Of a stretch of DNA of 13,817 bases, positions 1-5,927 are shown one piece after another. A model generated the notes under the pieces. It was not told the origin of the DNA. It saw only the letters and a program-made list of their open reading frames with translations, and searched no databases. Position 1 is the stretch's first letter. Every line of letters starts with the position of its first letter. This DNA is from MFZZ01 sp964582715 (lineage in GTDB: Bacteria > Patescibacteriota > Microgenomatia > UBA1406 > GWC2-37-13). The position numbers and the translations under genes were made by a program. Where the stretch lies: positions 1-13,817 of the forward strand of contig CAZOSM010000007.1 of NCBI GenBank assembly GCA_964582715.1, read 5' to 3'.

Positions 1-80
1 CCGATTATCACTTCTTCAATAAGCCTATTTAGATCATTATAGTCCCTTAATGCCATTCTGGCTATTTTCCTTCTCTTCAC
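1..80 (-). CDS. 5' end of an unrecognised protein, cut by the window edge
   Basis: An open frame on the minus strand begins with GTG at 80 and runs off the left edge for 26 codons without a stop. It reads V/M-KRRKIARMALRDYND and onward, ending in an LIEEVII stretch. An in-frame TAG lies 9 nt upstream of the GTG, so the frame cannot begin much earlier; an ATG at codon 9 is the other possible start. The N-terminus is basic and looks helical. It lies about 80 nt downstream of the nuclease gene on the same strand and could be cotranscribed with it. Too little is present to name a family, and it may be a chance frame. Confidence 0.35.
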   Translation of the reverse strand, partial: MKRRKIARMALRDYNDLNRLIEEVII

Positions 81-159
81 ACCCTTAATCTACAAAAAAC
101 AAACACTCAAACACACATAGCAAAAATTAGCCAAATTCAAGCTAGATAAATAAAATAAT

Positions 160-1446
160 TTACTGGCAATCACTATCACAAGCTATACCGTCCTTGTCTG
201 CATCCCTTGCCCCGCATCCGCAAACATTCAACTGGTATTGAGCTTCGGCACAAGATGACATTTGAGAGCAAGTTTTTGAGCAATCGCAAGCGTAGCTCCC
301 TGAAATTTGGTTAGATGGTCGAGGCTGAGTAGGAGTAGTGGTCTGCTGAATAATCTGAGTTGGGGTAGTAGTCTTTTGCTGGGTTTGAGTGGGTTGGACA
401 TTACAGACATCTCCCCATAACCCTTTTTTCTCCTCTCTGGCTTGTCTTTGGGCTTCAACAAACTTATCTTGATACTTTACATCTGGAGGGTAACTGCTTG
501 ATTGAGCATAACCTTCCCTAACTAGGTATTCATTCACCAACACATCACCAAGCCAGATATACCTTAAAAGTCTGCCATACCTATCGGTTTCAGAAACATC
601 TTTTTCTAACCTAACTTCCTTGCCTTCAACCAACTCCCTATTCTTATCGGAAGCCTCCTTGCCAAAACACTGGACTGGTTTACTGAGGTGAACTGTTTCA
701 GGTGTATCGATTCCAATATACCTGACTACTTGACCACCTTCGATTTTGATGGTGTCGCCGTCAACAACATTGATTACTTTTGCCTTATATCTGGAAGGGT
801 TAAAGTTCACAAAAGTCCCGCCAACCGCACTCTCATTGCCAACAGCATCGATTGCCTTAACACTAATTGTATTAGCACCTAAAACCAAACCGGTTTTAAT
901 CTCAAACTCGCCTTTATCGTTGGTTGTAGTAGCGGATAACTCGTTATCCTGGATAGAGGCGACAATTTTTACGTTAGGCTCAGAAACACCCTTGATAGTA
1001 ATTTCTTCTTCGCTATCATCAGGAAGATTGTCGGGTAAAAAAATTTCTGGCTTAGAGGGAGAGGTTTGATCTATCGTAATGACGATGTTTTCATTCCTAC
1101 ACTTTCCTTTTTCTTCTGAGCTACACACCTCAACCATATAGTTGTAGCTGCCATCGGTTAGGTCATTCAAGACAAAGAAAAACTTCCCGCTGGAATCAGA
1201 CTTAACTGATTGGATAACCTCATTATCTTTGATAAGATACACGGGTTTTCCTGAGTAGGTTTTACCAGCGATAGAAACAGAGCCTTTATTGATTGGGTCA
1301 TTTTTTTCTAAGGTAAGGGAGGGAGCGGAAGGAAGGATAATAACCATCAAGATTACAAAGACAAGCAAGTAAAAACCAGAGGCAATTATAGATTTCCACC
1401 ACTTGCCAGATCGAAAACCAGGGACTCTCCTTAACCAAGAAAACAT
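160..1446 (-). CDS. Membrane-anchored SNase-like nuclease with Ig-like and excalibur domains
   Basis: This is a 428-aa extracytoplasmic nuclease of the staphylococcal (micrococcal) nuclease family, predicted to cut nucleic acids outside the cell in a Ca2+-dependent way. A basic N-terminus precedes one membrane segment (about residues 20-40). Next come a beta-rich carboxypeptidase-regulatory-like region (about 55-128), a bacterial Ig-like domain (about 130-215) and the SNase domain (about 220-350). The active-site set is complete: D229/D231 in VDGDT, R242, D247/T248/E250 in IGIDTPE, and R292 in DRYGR. A Thr/Gln/Pro-rich linker (about 350-385) leads to a Cys-rich excalibur-type Ca2+-binding tail with DADKDGIACDSDC. 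Stand-alone SNases are much shorter; the extra modules suggest surface display. The ATG at 1446 sits 8 nt downstream of a TATAAT box, which fixes the start. In a CPR cell it could serve nucleotide scavenging; that role is inference. Confidence 0.93.
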   Translation of the reverse strand: MFSWLRRVPGFRSGKWWKSIIASGFYLLVFVILMVIILPSAPSLTLEKNDPINKGSVSIAGKTYSGKPVYLIKDNEVIQSVKSDSSGKFFFVLNDLTDGSYNYMVEVCSSEEKGKCRNENIVITIDQTSPSKPEIFLPDNLPDDSEEEITIKGVSEPNVKIVASIQDNELSATTTNDKGEFEIKTGLVLGANTISVKAIDAVGNESAVGGTFVNFNPSRYKAKVINVVDGDTIKIEGGQVVRYIGIDTPETVHLSKPVQCFGKEASDKNRELVEGKEVRLEKDVSETDRYGRLLRYIWLGDVLVNEYLVREGYAQSSSYPPDVKYQDKFVEAQRQAREEKKGLWGDVCNVQPTQTQQKTTTPTQIIQQTTTPTQPRPSNQISGSYACDCSKTCSQMSSCAEAQYQLNVCGCGARDADKDGIACDSDCQ

Positions 1447-1454
1447 TTGCCGCG

Positions 1455-1460
1455 ATTATA
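1455..1460 (-). promoter_or_regulatory. Perfect -10 box (TATAAT) of the nuclease gene, implying a leaderless mRNA
   Basis: Read on the minus strand, TATAAT lies only 8 nt before the ATG at 1446. Transcription starting about 7 nt after the box would begin one or two bases before the start codon, so the mRNA would have essentially no 5' leader. No Shine-Dalgarno sequence is present. No good -35 box is visible at 16-18 nt spacing. Confidence 0.6.
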
Positions 1461-1624
1461 CTATCTTACTTGAAGAATTTGTATAACTACGTCCTGGCCA
1501 CACACTTTTGTCACAAGCTCCGCACTGTGGATAGCGTTAGAAACATTATACGACAGCAAAATGAGTATATTTACATCCCAGATTTGAGAGAGTACGCTCA
1601 TGCCTGAACTTACCCCACCCCTCG

Positions 1625-1654
1625 TTACACTATTTCTTTTGTTCCTGTTAAAAT
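1625..1654 (+). promoter_or_regulatory. Probable promoter of the 1664 gene (TTACAC / TAAAAT)
   Basis: A -35-like TTACAC (1625-1630) and a -10-like TAAAAT (1649-1654) are separated by 18 nt. The expected transcription start, about 1661, is just before the ATG at 1664 and downstream of the ATG at 1655. It therefore supports the later start codon and another leaderless transcript. The rest of the 208-nt divergent gap (1447-1654) shows no gene or strong repeat. Confidence 0.45.
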
Positions 1655-1663
1655 ATGCTGGAT

Positions 1664-2287
1664 ATGAAGATTAAATTAGGCTTAATCGGCGTAGGAATTG
1701 TCGGGTTGCTAATTGGTTATTTTATAGGAAGTACAAAAAACGCTTCCATTGAAAATACTGTTCCACCAAAAAAAGTCGAAGTAAATACAAAGAATTGCCC
1801 CTACATCATAAAAGTAGATTTACCCGAAGACCAAGCAAAAAAACTAAGGGGTTTTGTTAATGAAGTTCAAATATCTGAACCGCCAGAAATGATCCATGAC
1901 GGTGAAGTCGTAAAACCGTCTGGAGACTTTAATTTTAACGAATTTGAAAAAGACTTATACGAGATTGGGGGCAAAAAAGACTGGTTCACTAAGAAATTTG
2001 ATGTTAACGGGGACGATGTAGAAGAAACAATTTATATTGGTAGTGTTGCCATGAATCACACTCCACATGTAATAGAAGTCGTCGACAACGGTAAGATTAT
2101 ATTTGAAGCTGAAGGAGCAAATATTGGAATATCACCCGTAAACAACGGTGATGGGTTTACTCTTCATGAAACAATTGATTGGAATAATGGCGAAGAAAAA
2201 TTAACAAGATATATTTTCGACAACGGCGGCTTTAGACCTGTATGGGAGCAAAAAATATGTTGGGTAGATTTTGAACCTAACAAATAA
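1664..2287 (+). CDS. Unrecognised membrane-anchored extracytoplasmic protein
   Basis: I do not recognise this family. The 207-aa product begins MKIKLGLIGVGIVGLLIGYF, a glycine-rich membrane anchor or uncleaved signal, and the rest is hydrophilic and probably outside the membrane. An acidic DVNGDDVEETIY segment near the middle resembles the Asp/Asn-rich Ca2+-binding loops of FG-GAP or integrin-type repeats, and the C-terminal half has the alternating pattern of beta strands. There is one Cys (NCPY) soon after the anchor and one (ICWVD) near the end. An ATG at 1655 would add three residues, but it lies at the base of the predicted -10 box, so 1664 is preferred. The gene is convergent with the 2301-2879 gene, with a 13-nt gap and no visible terminator. 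Confidence 0.8.
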   Translation: MKIKLGLIGVGIVGLLIGYFIGSTKNASIENTVPPKKVEVNTKNCPYIIKVDLPEDQAKKLRGFVNEVQISEPPEMIHDGEVVKPSGDFNFNEFEKDLYEIGGKKDWFTKKFDVNGDDVEETIYIGSVAMNHTPHVIEVVDNGKIIFEAEGANIGISPVNNGDGFTLHETIDWNNGEEKLTRYIFDNGGFRPVWEQKICWVDFEPNK

Positions 2288-2300
2288 CGATTGTGCTGTG

Positions 2301-2879
2301 CTACTTATTTAACTTTTCTCTGGTAAACCACTTTCCAGCTTTTTCATTCATAACCGCATTGTGAATTTTGTCGATGTGGTCTTGTGTCGGTTTAACGAAA
2401 CCGCCTAGTTTTTGTATTTTTTCAGCCAACGCAATTGCTCTTTTACCCCTCTCTCTAATTTCCTTGGGTAATTGTTCGAGAGTCAGATGATGAGAGTTTA
2501 AATAGAAACCACCCTTACCATACGTTTTATAAAAATCGTTTATGTCCTTAACATATCTACTACTTTGACCTCCAGGGTTTCTTGTATAAAGCACAAATTC
2601 TTTATCTTGTTTCCCTTTATTTACAATAAAGTCTTGTTTAAATTTTGGATTTTCAATCTTGTAATCATAAGTATAGATACCAATAACCTCGTCTTCAGGA
2701 TAGTTTGGGGAATATGAGGTGACTATTGCACCTAAAGCTATAAACCTATTTGAGTAAATTACCTTCAAGGCCTTTTGAAACTCTGAGTGTTTTTTACACC
2801 AATCTAATATCTGCTTAGAAAACGGCATCATTTCTAAGACCAATTCCTCAAAAGCAATCTTGTTTTTTCTTTGTGGCAT
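2301..2879 (-). CDS. Unrecognised soluble protein, 192 aa
   Basis: No family is recognised. The product has no signal peptide or membrane segment and should be cytoplasmic. Its N-terminal third is helical (FEELVLEMMPFSKQILDWCK). The middle is beta-rich with several Tyr (IGIYTYDYKIE), then comes an RNPGGQSSRYVKD segment, and the end is basic and helical (LPKEIRERGKRAIALAEKIQ, later EKAGKWFTREKLNK). The frequent Lys/Arg near the C-terminus would be compatible with nucleic-acid binding, but no known motif is visible. No Shine-Dalgarno site precedes the ATG at 2879. The gene stands alone between a convergent neighbour and the end of the small membrane-protein operon, so context gives no function. 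Confidence 0.75.
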   Translation of the reverse strand: MPQRKNKIAFEELVLEMMPFSKQILDWCKKHSEFQKALKVIYSNRFIALGAIVTSYSPNYPEDEVIGIYTYDYKIENPKFKQDFIVNKGKQDKEFVLYTRNPGGQSSRYVKDINDFYKTYGKGGFYLNSHHLTLEQLPKEIRERGKRAIALAEKIQKLGGFVKPTQDHIDKIHNAVMNEKAGKWFTREKLNK

Positions 2880-3010
2880 AAGGTGTTGACCCCACTATTT
2901 TCATACTAGGCTTATTTTACCTTATAAGCACCGATTGAGGGCATACACCAACACCTATTGATTTTTTACTCTTTGGGATAGGGACAACTAAAATATTCAA
3001 ATTATCTTCA

Positions 3011-3028
3011 ACCGCTGTAACTAGCGGT
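3011..3028 (-). repeat. Perfect 6-bp hairpin downstream of the membrane-protein operon
   Basis: ACCGCT (3011-3016) and AGCGGT (3023-3028) form a stem with a 6-nt loop about 30 nt beyond the last stop codon of the minus-strand operon. No U-run follows on the minus strand (the sequence continues TGAAGATAA), so it is at best a weak terminator or an mRNA 3' stabilising stem. Otherwise the 180-nt gap 2880-3059 holds nothing I can name. Confidence 0.35.
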
Positions 3029-3059
3029 GGATCACTCTCTTAACGTATTGATTTGTAGT

Positions 3060-3248
3060 TTACGGCAATCGTCTTTTTTCAGGAGGATCAAAATGTCTAT
3101 CTCGGAAAAGATAGGCGGCAATAACACCAAACAAAATCATTACAACAAGAATATCTTTGAGACCGAAAGCACGTCCAGATAGAATGAGAAAGCTGACGGA
3201 TAGGAAACAAACTAGGAGTAAAACCCCTATCGCTTTTGTCCAATTCAT
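3060..3248 (-). CDS. Small two-helix membrane protein (last gene of operon)
   Basis: The 62-aa product has two hydrophobic segments, IGVLLLVCFLSVSFLIL (about 7-23) and LKDILVVMILFGVIAAYLF (about 30-48), separated by a short SGRAFG turn. It ends in a charged tail (RDRHFDPPEKRRLP). This is a helical-hairpin membrane protein with no catalytic motif and no family I recognise. It starts 2 nt after the stop of the preceding gene, so it is very probably translated from the same mRNA and is the last gene of the minus-strand run. Confidence 0.65.
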   Translation of the reverse strand: MNWTKAIGVLLLVCFLSVSFLILSGRAFGLKDILVVMILFGVIAAYLFRDRHFDPPEKRRLP

Positions 3249-3250
3249 AC

Positions 3251-3688
3251 TTAATAATGCCCCAATATTTGTTTTCTACACCAACTTGAGATGTTCGCAC
3301 CACATGAGTTGTTGGGGGCAACTAACGGACAACCAAAGGTTTTATTCCCTGACTGGCAATTCTGCCATTCAATCATTTTAGTGTTGTACCGAATTAAACA
3401 ACTATTGTATTCTGCTTGTTGTTCTTGGCATTTTTGTTCCCTGTTCTCAAGGATCTCGTTTCGTGGTTCGCTAACAACTTCTTCCTCTTGTATGGGTATC
3501 TGCATCTGCTGGATGTCTCTATTTTTATAGCGATCGATTAGAAGCTCTTTATTCTCTTCGTTCTTGTTTTCTACCAAATCAATCAAGACTTCAATCCTTT
3601 TTTCTTGTATATAGTTTTGCCTCCACAAAAATCCAGCAACGGTGAGTAGAAAGACAAACAGAACGACAATAAGTAATTTAATTCTCAT
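3251..3688 (-). CDS. Single-pass membrane protein with Cys-rich extracytoplasmic tail
   Basis: The 145-aa product starts MRIKLLIVVLFVFLLTVAGF, a membrane anchor. A Glu/Lys/Gln-rich stretch follows that is probably a short coiled coil (KRIEVLIDLVENKNEENKEL). The C-terminal 60 residues contain seven Cys (KCQEQQ, NSCLIRY, WQNCQSG, FGCPLV, NSCGAN, SWCRKQ), suggesting disulfides outside the cell. A longer frame opens at 3715, but the ATG at 3688 shares an ATGA overlap with the upstream stop, which is the usual junction here, so I take 3688. The family is unknown. Coiled coil plus Cys cluster resembles the neighbouring 3924-4685 protein in design. Confidence 0.75.
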   Translation of the reverse strand: MRIKLLIVVLFVFLLTVAGFLWRQNYIQEKRIEVLIDLVENKNEENKELLIDRYKNRDIQQMQIPIQEEEVVSEPRNEILENREQKCQEQQAEYNSCLIRYNTKMIEWQNCQSGNKTFGCPLVAPNNSCGANISSWCRKQILGHY

Positions 3689-3927
3689 GGTTTTATTCCT
3701 TGTAACAACATACAAGCCTCGAATTTGTTTTCATCAAAGCTCACTCTTTTTCCTAAAAATCGAGTTGCACCAGCCTGTTGTTTTATACAATTTTTTCTCG
3801 CCTCTGCTGGCCTAATCTGAAACCAGTAAAAAAGACCAAGAAGAAAGACCAAAATTACTACGACGATAGTAACCAAAGGGGAAGCAGTGAATAATTTCGC
3901 CACAATGTCTTTCGTTATTTTCTTCAT
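3685..3927 (-). CDS. Small membrane protein with FYWFQ-x-RPA motif
   Basis: The 80-aa product has one membrane segment (about residues 18-34) followed by FYWFQIRPAEARKNC and a short tail with a second Cys (EACMLLQ). The same motif, FYWFQVRPAKIRSDC, occurs in the 5037-5243 gene of this operon, so the two are paralogues or share an anchor module. I recall similar YWFQ-x-RP anchors in CPR genomes, where they are uncharacterised; no function is assigned. It overlaps both neighbours by 4 nt (ATGA), indicating coupled translation. The two Cys, one next to the membrane and one near the end, could form a disulfide. Confidence 0.75.
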   Translation of the reverse strand: MKKITKDIVAKLFTASPLVTIVVVILVFLLGLFYWFQIRPAEARKNCIKQQAGATRFLGKRVSFDENKFEACMLLQGIKP

Positions 3928-4685
3928 AGCCTAAAAATCTTTGATAAAAGCCCTTTAACAAAACTAACTACTCTTGTGATGAACCCTTGTCGAGGTTGTT
4001 CTTCCGCTATCTCCTCTGTTTCTATCCCTGAAGAATTATCCTCTCCTAGCTCACCCGCATCACTGGCTTCTGGGCTATTAGCAGGCTCTGTATTTTTAGT
4101 CTGTTGTATTGTAAGAGGAGGTGTTTGCTTATTCTGCTGCAGCACAAAGGGTGAAGGTGTCGGCTCTACCTTAATACATCCTGTCAGAGTCGAGTTATTT
4201 GCATAGCCTGCATCACACCAGCACTCATCTCCTATCTTCGTTGAATTTGATGGGCAACTATTTTGTGAATTTTGCAATGCTCTTTCATATTCCGCCCAAA
4301 GCAATTTTGTTTTCTCATCTTCAATTTGCCACAATCTTTCTTGAAGCCTTTGAACTTCACTCTGAGTAGATTGAGAATTATCGACAGTAGTTTTTAACTG
4401 ATCTGCCTCATCTGCTCCAATTGCCGCACATTCCCTTTCTGCAGCTATAAGAGATTGTTCATAGTGGTTTTTATAAGCATCGTAAAGAGTTTGATTAAAC
4501 GAAGATGTGTTAGTAAGTTCCCGCATTTTAAGAAGCAATGTGTCCAAATCATATTTCTGCTTTATCCGATTCCATTCTGCTTCTCCACAACTTTGCGCAT
4601 GGATACTTTCTGGAGTAATAGAAAAACCAACAAATAGGATGAGGGCAAGGAAAATTATTTCGATTTTTATATTCTTCATTTTCAT
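3924..4685 (-). CDS. Secreted/tethered coiled-coil protein with EGF-like Cys motif
   Basis: The 253-aa product has a signal peptide (hydrophobic core about 7-22, likely cleavage after SIHAQ). A long helical, coiled-coil-prone region follows (about 35-140, rich in Glu/Gln/Lys). A compact Cys cluster (CPSNSTKIGDECWCDAGY, then TGC) resembles an EGF-like or Cys-rich repeat. After it come a Pro/Thr/Gln/Ser-rich linker, an acidic stretch (GELGEDNSSGIETEEIAEE) and an amphipathic basic C-terminus (FITRVVSFVKGLLSKIFRL) that could touch the membrane. The layout suggests a cell-surface protein; the function is unknown. It is the first gene after the structured RNA element (4708-4840), whose U-tract ends 22 nt before the ATG, so that element may control it. 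A second ATG at 4679 is possible. Confidence 0.8.
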   Translation of the reverse strand: MKMKNIKIEIIFLALILFVGFSITPESIHAQSCGEAEWNRIKQKYDLDTLLLKMRELTNTSSFNQTLYDAYKNHYEQSLIAAERECAAIGADEADQLKTTVDNSQSTQSEVQRLQERLWQIEDEKTKLLWAEYERALQNSQNSCPSNSTKIGDECWCDAGYANNSTLTGCIKVEPTPSPFVLQQNKQTPPLTIQQTKNTEPANSPEASDAGELGEDNSSGIETEEIAEEQPRQGFITRVVSFVKGLLSKIFRL

Positions 4686-4707
4686 ACTTATTGTTTAAGC
4701 GGGTAAT

Positions 4708-4840
4708 AAAAAGCTCCCCGCCGGCGATAGCTTTCGCTACCCATACCCCTTTCGGGATATGACCTTGTCAGGTGCTCCAGACGAGGAGCTTTTTCCTGAC
4801 AAGGTTTTATTGCCATGCCCCGCAAAGCGAGGTTTAGGCA
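4708..4840 (-). ncRNA. Candidate structured RNA with pseudoknot and two GAAA tetraloops
   Basis: This is a GC-rich block in an AT-rich gap between two genes of one operon. Helices, in minus-strand order: hairpin 4840-4811 (CCUCGC-UUU-GCGGGG core, TGCC/GGCA base); 4805-4795 with 4772-4762, 11 perfect bp; 4794-4780 with 4722-4708, 15 bp ending in a U-run; hairpin 4761-4742 (8 bp, GAAA loop); hairpin 4741-4726 (6 bp, GAAA loop). The 11-bp and 15-bp helices interleave as a pseudoknot, and the three elements from 4772 to 4726 abut with no unpaired base. Five pairs are G.U on the minus strand and would be C.A mismatches on the plus strand, so the RNA is read from the minus strand. A local GCUCC/GGAGC stem (4785-4789 with 4774-4778) competes with the 15-bp helix. 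I cannot match it to a named riboswitch or ribozyme. It may be a leader/attenuator for 3924-4685 or an independent RNA. Confidence 0.7.
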
Positions 4841-4854
4841 GTTAAATTATCAAT

Positions 4855-5040
4855 TTATGGCTTATCCTTGTTGTTCAGTAATTTCATTATATCTTCTTTA
4901 TTATACCGCCTGTCTTTTCTCTCACCAAAACGAACAGCTACCAAAATGCCCTTCTTGTCCCACTTACGCAGTGTGTTGGGGTGCACATTTAACAGCTCCG
5001 CAGCTTCTGATAGTTTGAGTAGTTTGTTATTTTTTTTCAT
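4855..5040 (-). CDS. Excisionase/MerR-like helix-turn-helix DNA-binding protein
   Basis: The 61-aa product is almost entirely one winged HTH of the MerR/excisionase (HTH_17) type. LLKLSEAAELLNVHPNTLRK contains the HTH, and WDKKGILVAVRFGERKDRRY is the wing with the typical R-Y pair. The same domain forms the DNA-binding part of IS607-type serine transposases, of many excisionases and of BldC-like regulators; here no catalytic domain is attached. The ATG at 5040 shares ATGA with the stop of the upstream gene and is preferred over a longer frame from 5067. It may act as a transcription factor for this operon or as a recombination directionality factor for the recombinase at 12156; neither is shown by the sequence. 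Confidence 0.88.
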   Translation of the reverse strand: MKKNNKLLKLSEAAELLNVHPNTLRKWDKKGILVAVRFGERKDRRYNKEDIMKLLNNKDKP

Positions 5041-5243
5041 TTGCTTAAGCCGTGCTGATTCAGACACTTCTTGTAATAAAAATCGTAAAATTCTTCGTAA
5101 GTCATGCCAGCATTTTCGTCCTTGTTATATAGCATTGTAGGCTCAAATCCACAATCACTTCTGATTTTGGCGGGTCTTACCTGAAACCAATAAAAGAGAA
5201 TGGTAAATATAACAATTACTATCCAAAAAATGCTTTTCTTCAT
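5037..5243 (-). CDS. Small membrane protein with FYWFQ-x-RPA motif (second copy)
   Basis: The 68-aa product is a membrane anchor (MKKSIFWIVIVIFTILFYWF) followed by QVRPAKIRSDC, then an acidic/aromatic tail (GMTYEEFYDFYYKKCLNQ) with a second Cys. It shares the FYWFQ-x-RPA-xx-R-xx-C signature with the 3685-3927 gene, and the residues between the two Cys differ completely. A frame open to 5342 exists, but the ATG at 5243 lies just 1 nt after the upstream stop and begins directly at the anchor, so it is the likely start. The function is unknown. Confidence 0.75.
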   Translation of the reverse strand: MKKSIFWIVIVIFTILFYWFQVRPAKIRSDCGFEPTMLYNKDENAGMTYEEFYDFYYKKCLNQHGLSK

Positions 5244-5244
5244 A

Positions 5245-5502
5245 TCACTTAAAATACTTGCTAAAAAATTCACAATTCCTGTATCTGCTATCTGATGTGA
5301 GTGGGTTTTTATATTCCCTTCCGTAATTGTCTGGGTCGTCAATAGTTCTTAAAATCGGATAGGTGAACATCCTTTCTGCATAGAATCCTTTCTGCAAATC
5401 GCAATATAAAATTTGATTGTCAATATAGTTTTTTATAGAAAACGCCAACGCTAAAAGGCTGGCAACTGTAATGACAATGAGTAACTTTGTATTTACCACC
5501 AT
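5245..5502 (-). CDS. Unrecognised single-pass membrane protein
   Basis: The 85-aa product has an N-terminal membrane segment (TKLLIVITVASLLALAFSI, about 5-23). A hydrophilic tail rich in Tyr and Asp follows, with two Cys (LYCDLQ and RNCEFF), again a possible disulfide outside the membrane. It overlaps the upstream gene by 10 nt (ATGAAATGGTGGTAA carries both the end of one frame and the start of the other). No family is recognised. Confidence 0.68.
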   Translation of the reverse strand: MVVNTKLLIVITVASLLALAFSIKNYIDNQILYCDLQKGFYAERMFTYPILRTIDDPDNYGREYKNPLTSDSRYRNCEFFSKYFK

Positions 5503-5927
5503 TTCATTTCCTCCAATCTATAAATAAATTTAGGAACATATTGGACTTCAAATAAGTCGTCTGAGGCTGACTCTACACCATAAATATTTTCACCTAACGA
5601 AACTTCCCAAAATTGACCATTGTCAAAACCAAACTCAGCAGACTCGTCATTGTATTTACAAGTCCAATTTTTTCTATCTGAGACAGAACATTTGGTTAGG
5701 GTTTCCCAAGAACCAATAGTTGAATAAATGACCTCTTGTCTTGCTGCACTAGGTTTATATGTAGTTGGGTTGAGTGGTAACCGTTTTTCTGTGCAACGAT
5801 AATCAATATAATTCTCTCTGTCACAACTCAAGGGGTAAGCTGTAATTTTACCGCTCAAAATACCGAAGTCGAAAAAATACAAAACAGCTATAGCAAAAAT
5901 TGCCCCCAAAATTAATAAGTATTTCAT
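5493..5927 (-). CDS. Unrecognised membrane-anchored extracytoplasmic protein
   Basis: The 144-aa product has an N-terminal signal anchor (KYLLILGAIFAIAVLYFF, about 2-19). A probably extracytoplasmic domain follows with four Cys in two pairs (LSCDRENYIDYRC and TKCSVSDRKNWTC). The mature part is rich in aromatic and acidic residues and looks beta-rich. It overlaps the preceding gene by 4 nt (ATGA). I do not recognise the fold; the Cys pattern suggests a small disulfide-stabilised surface domain. Confidence 0.72.
   Translation of the reverse strand: MKYLLILGAIFAIAVLYFFDFGILSGKITAYPLSCDRENYIDYRCTEKRLPLNPTTYKPSAARQEVIYSTIGSWETLTKCSVSDRKNWTCKYNDESAEFGFDNGQFWEVSLGENIYGVESASDDLFEVQYVPKFIYRLEEMKWW

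Noticed and set aside
1..159. Left attachment site or repeat matching the tRNA 3' end
   Set aside because: No stretch resembling the T-arm/acceptor sequence was found here or elsewhere in the left half.
688..1069. Plus-strand open frames inside the nuclease gene
   Set aside because: They are antisense to a gene with intact catalytic motifs and show no domain or start context of their own.
3011..3028. Intrinsic terminator of the minus-strand operon
   Set aside because: The hairpin is perfect but short, and no U-run follows on the minus strand, so it is listed only as a repeat.
4711..4741. Resemblance to a tRNA 3' end or second att site (GCTCCCCG is shared with the tRNA-Asn acceptor end)
   Set aside because: Only 8 bases match; there is no TTCGAAT T-loop, no CCA and no anticodon arm, and the hairpin carries a GAAA loop instead.
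4774..4794. Plus-strand hairpin GCTCC-AGACGA-GGAGC followed by TTTTT, as a simple terminator
   Set aside because: No plus-strand gene reads into it, and the surrounding helices have G.U pairs only on the minus strand, so it is better explained as part of the minus-strand RNA; it could still stop antisense transcripts.
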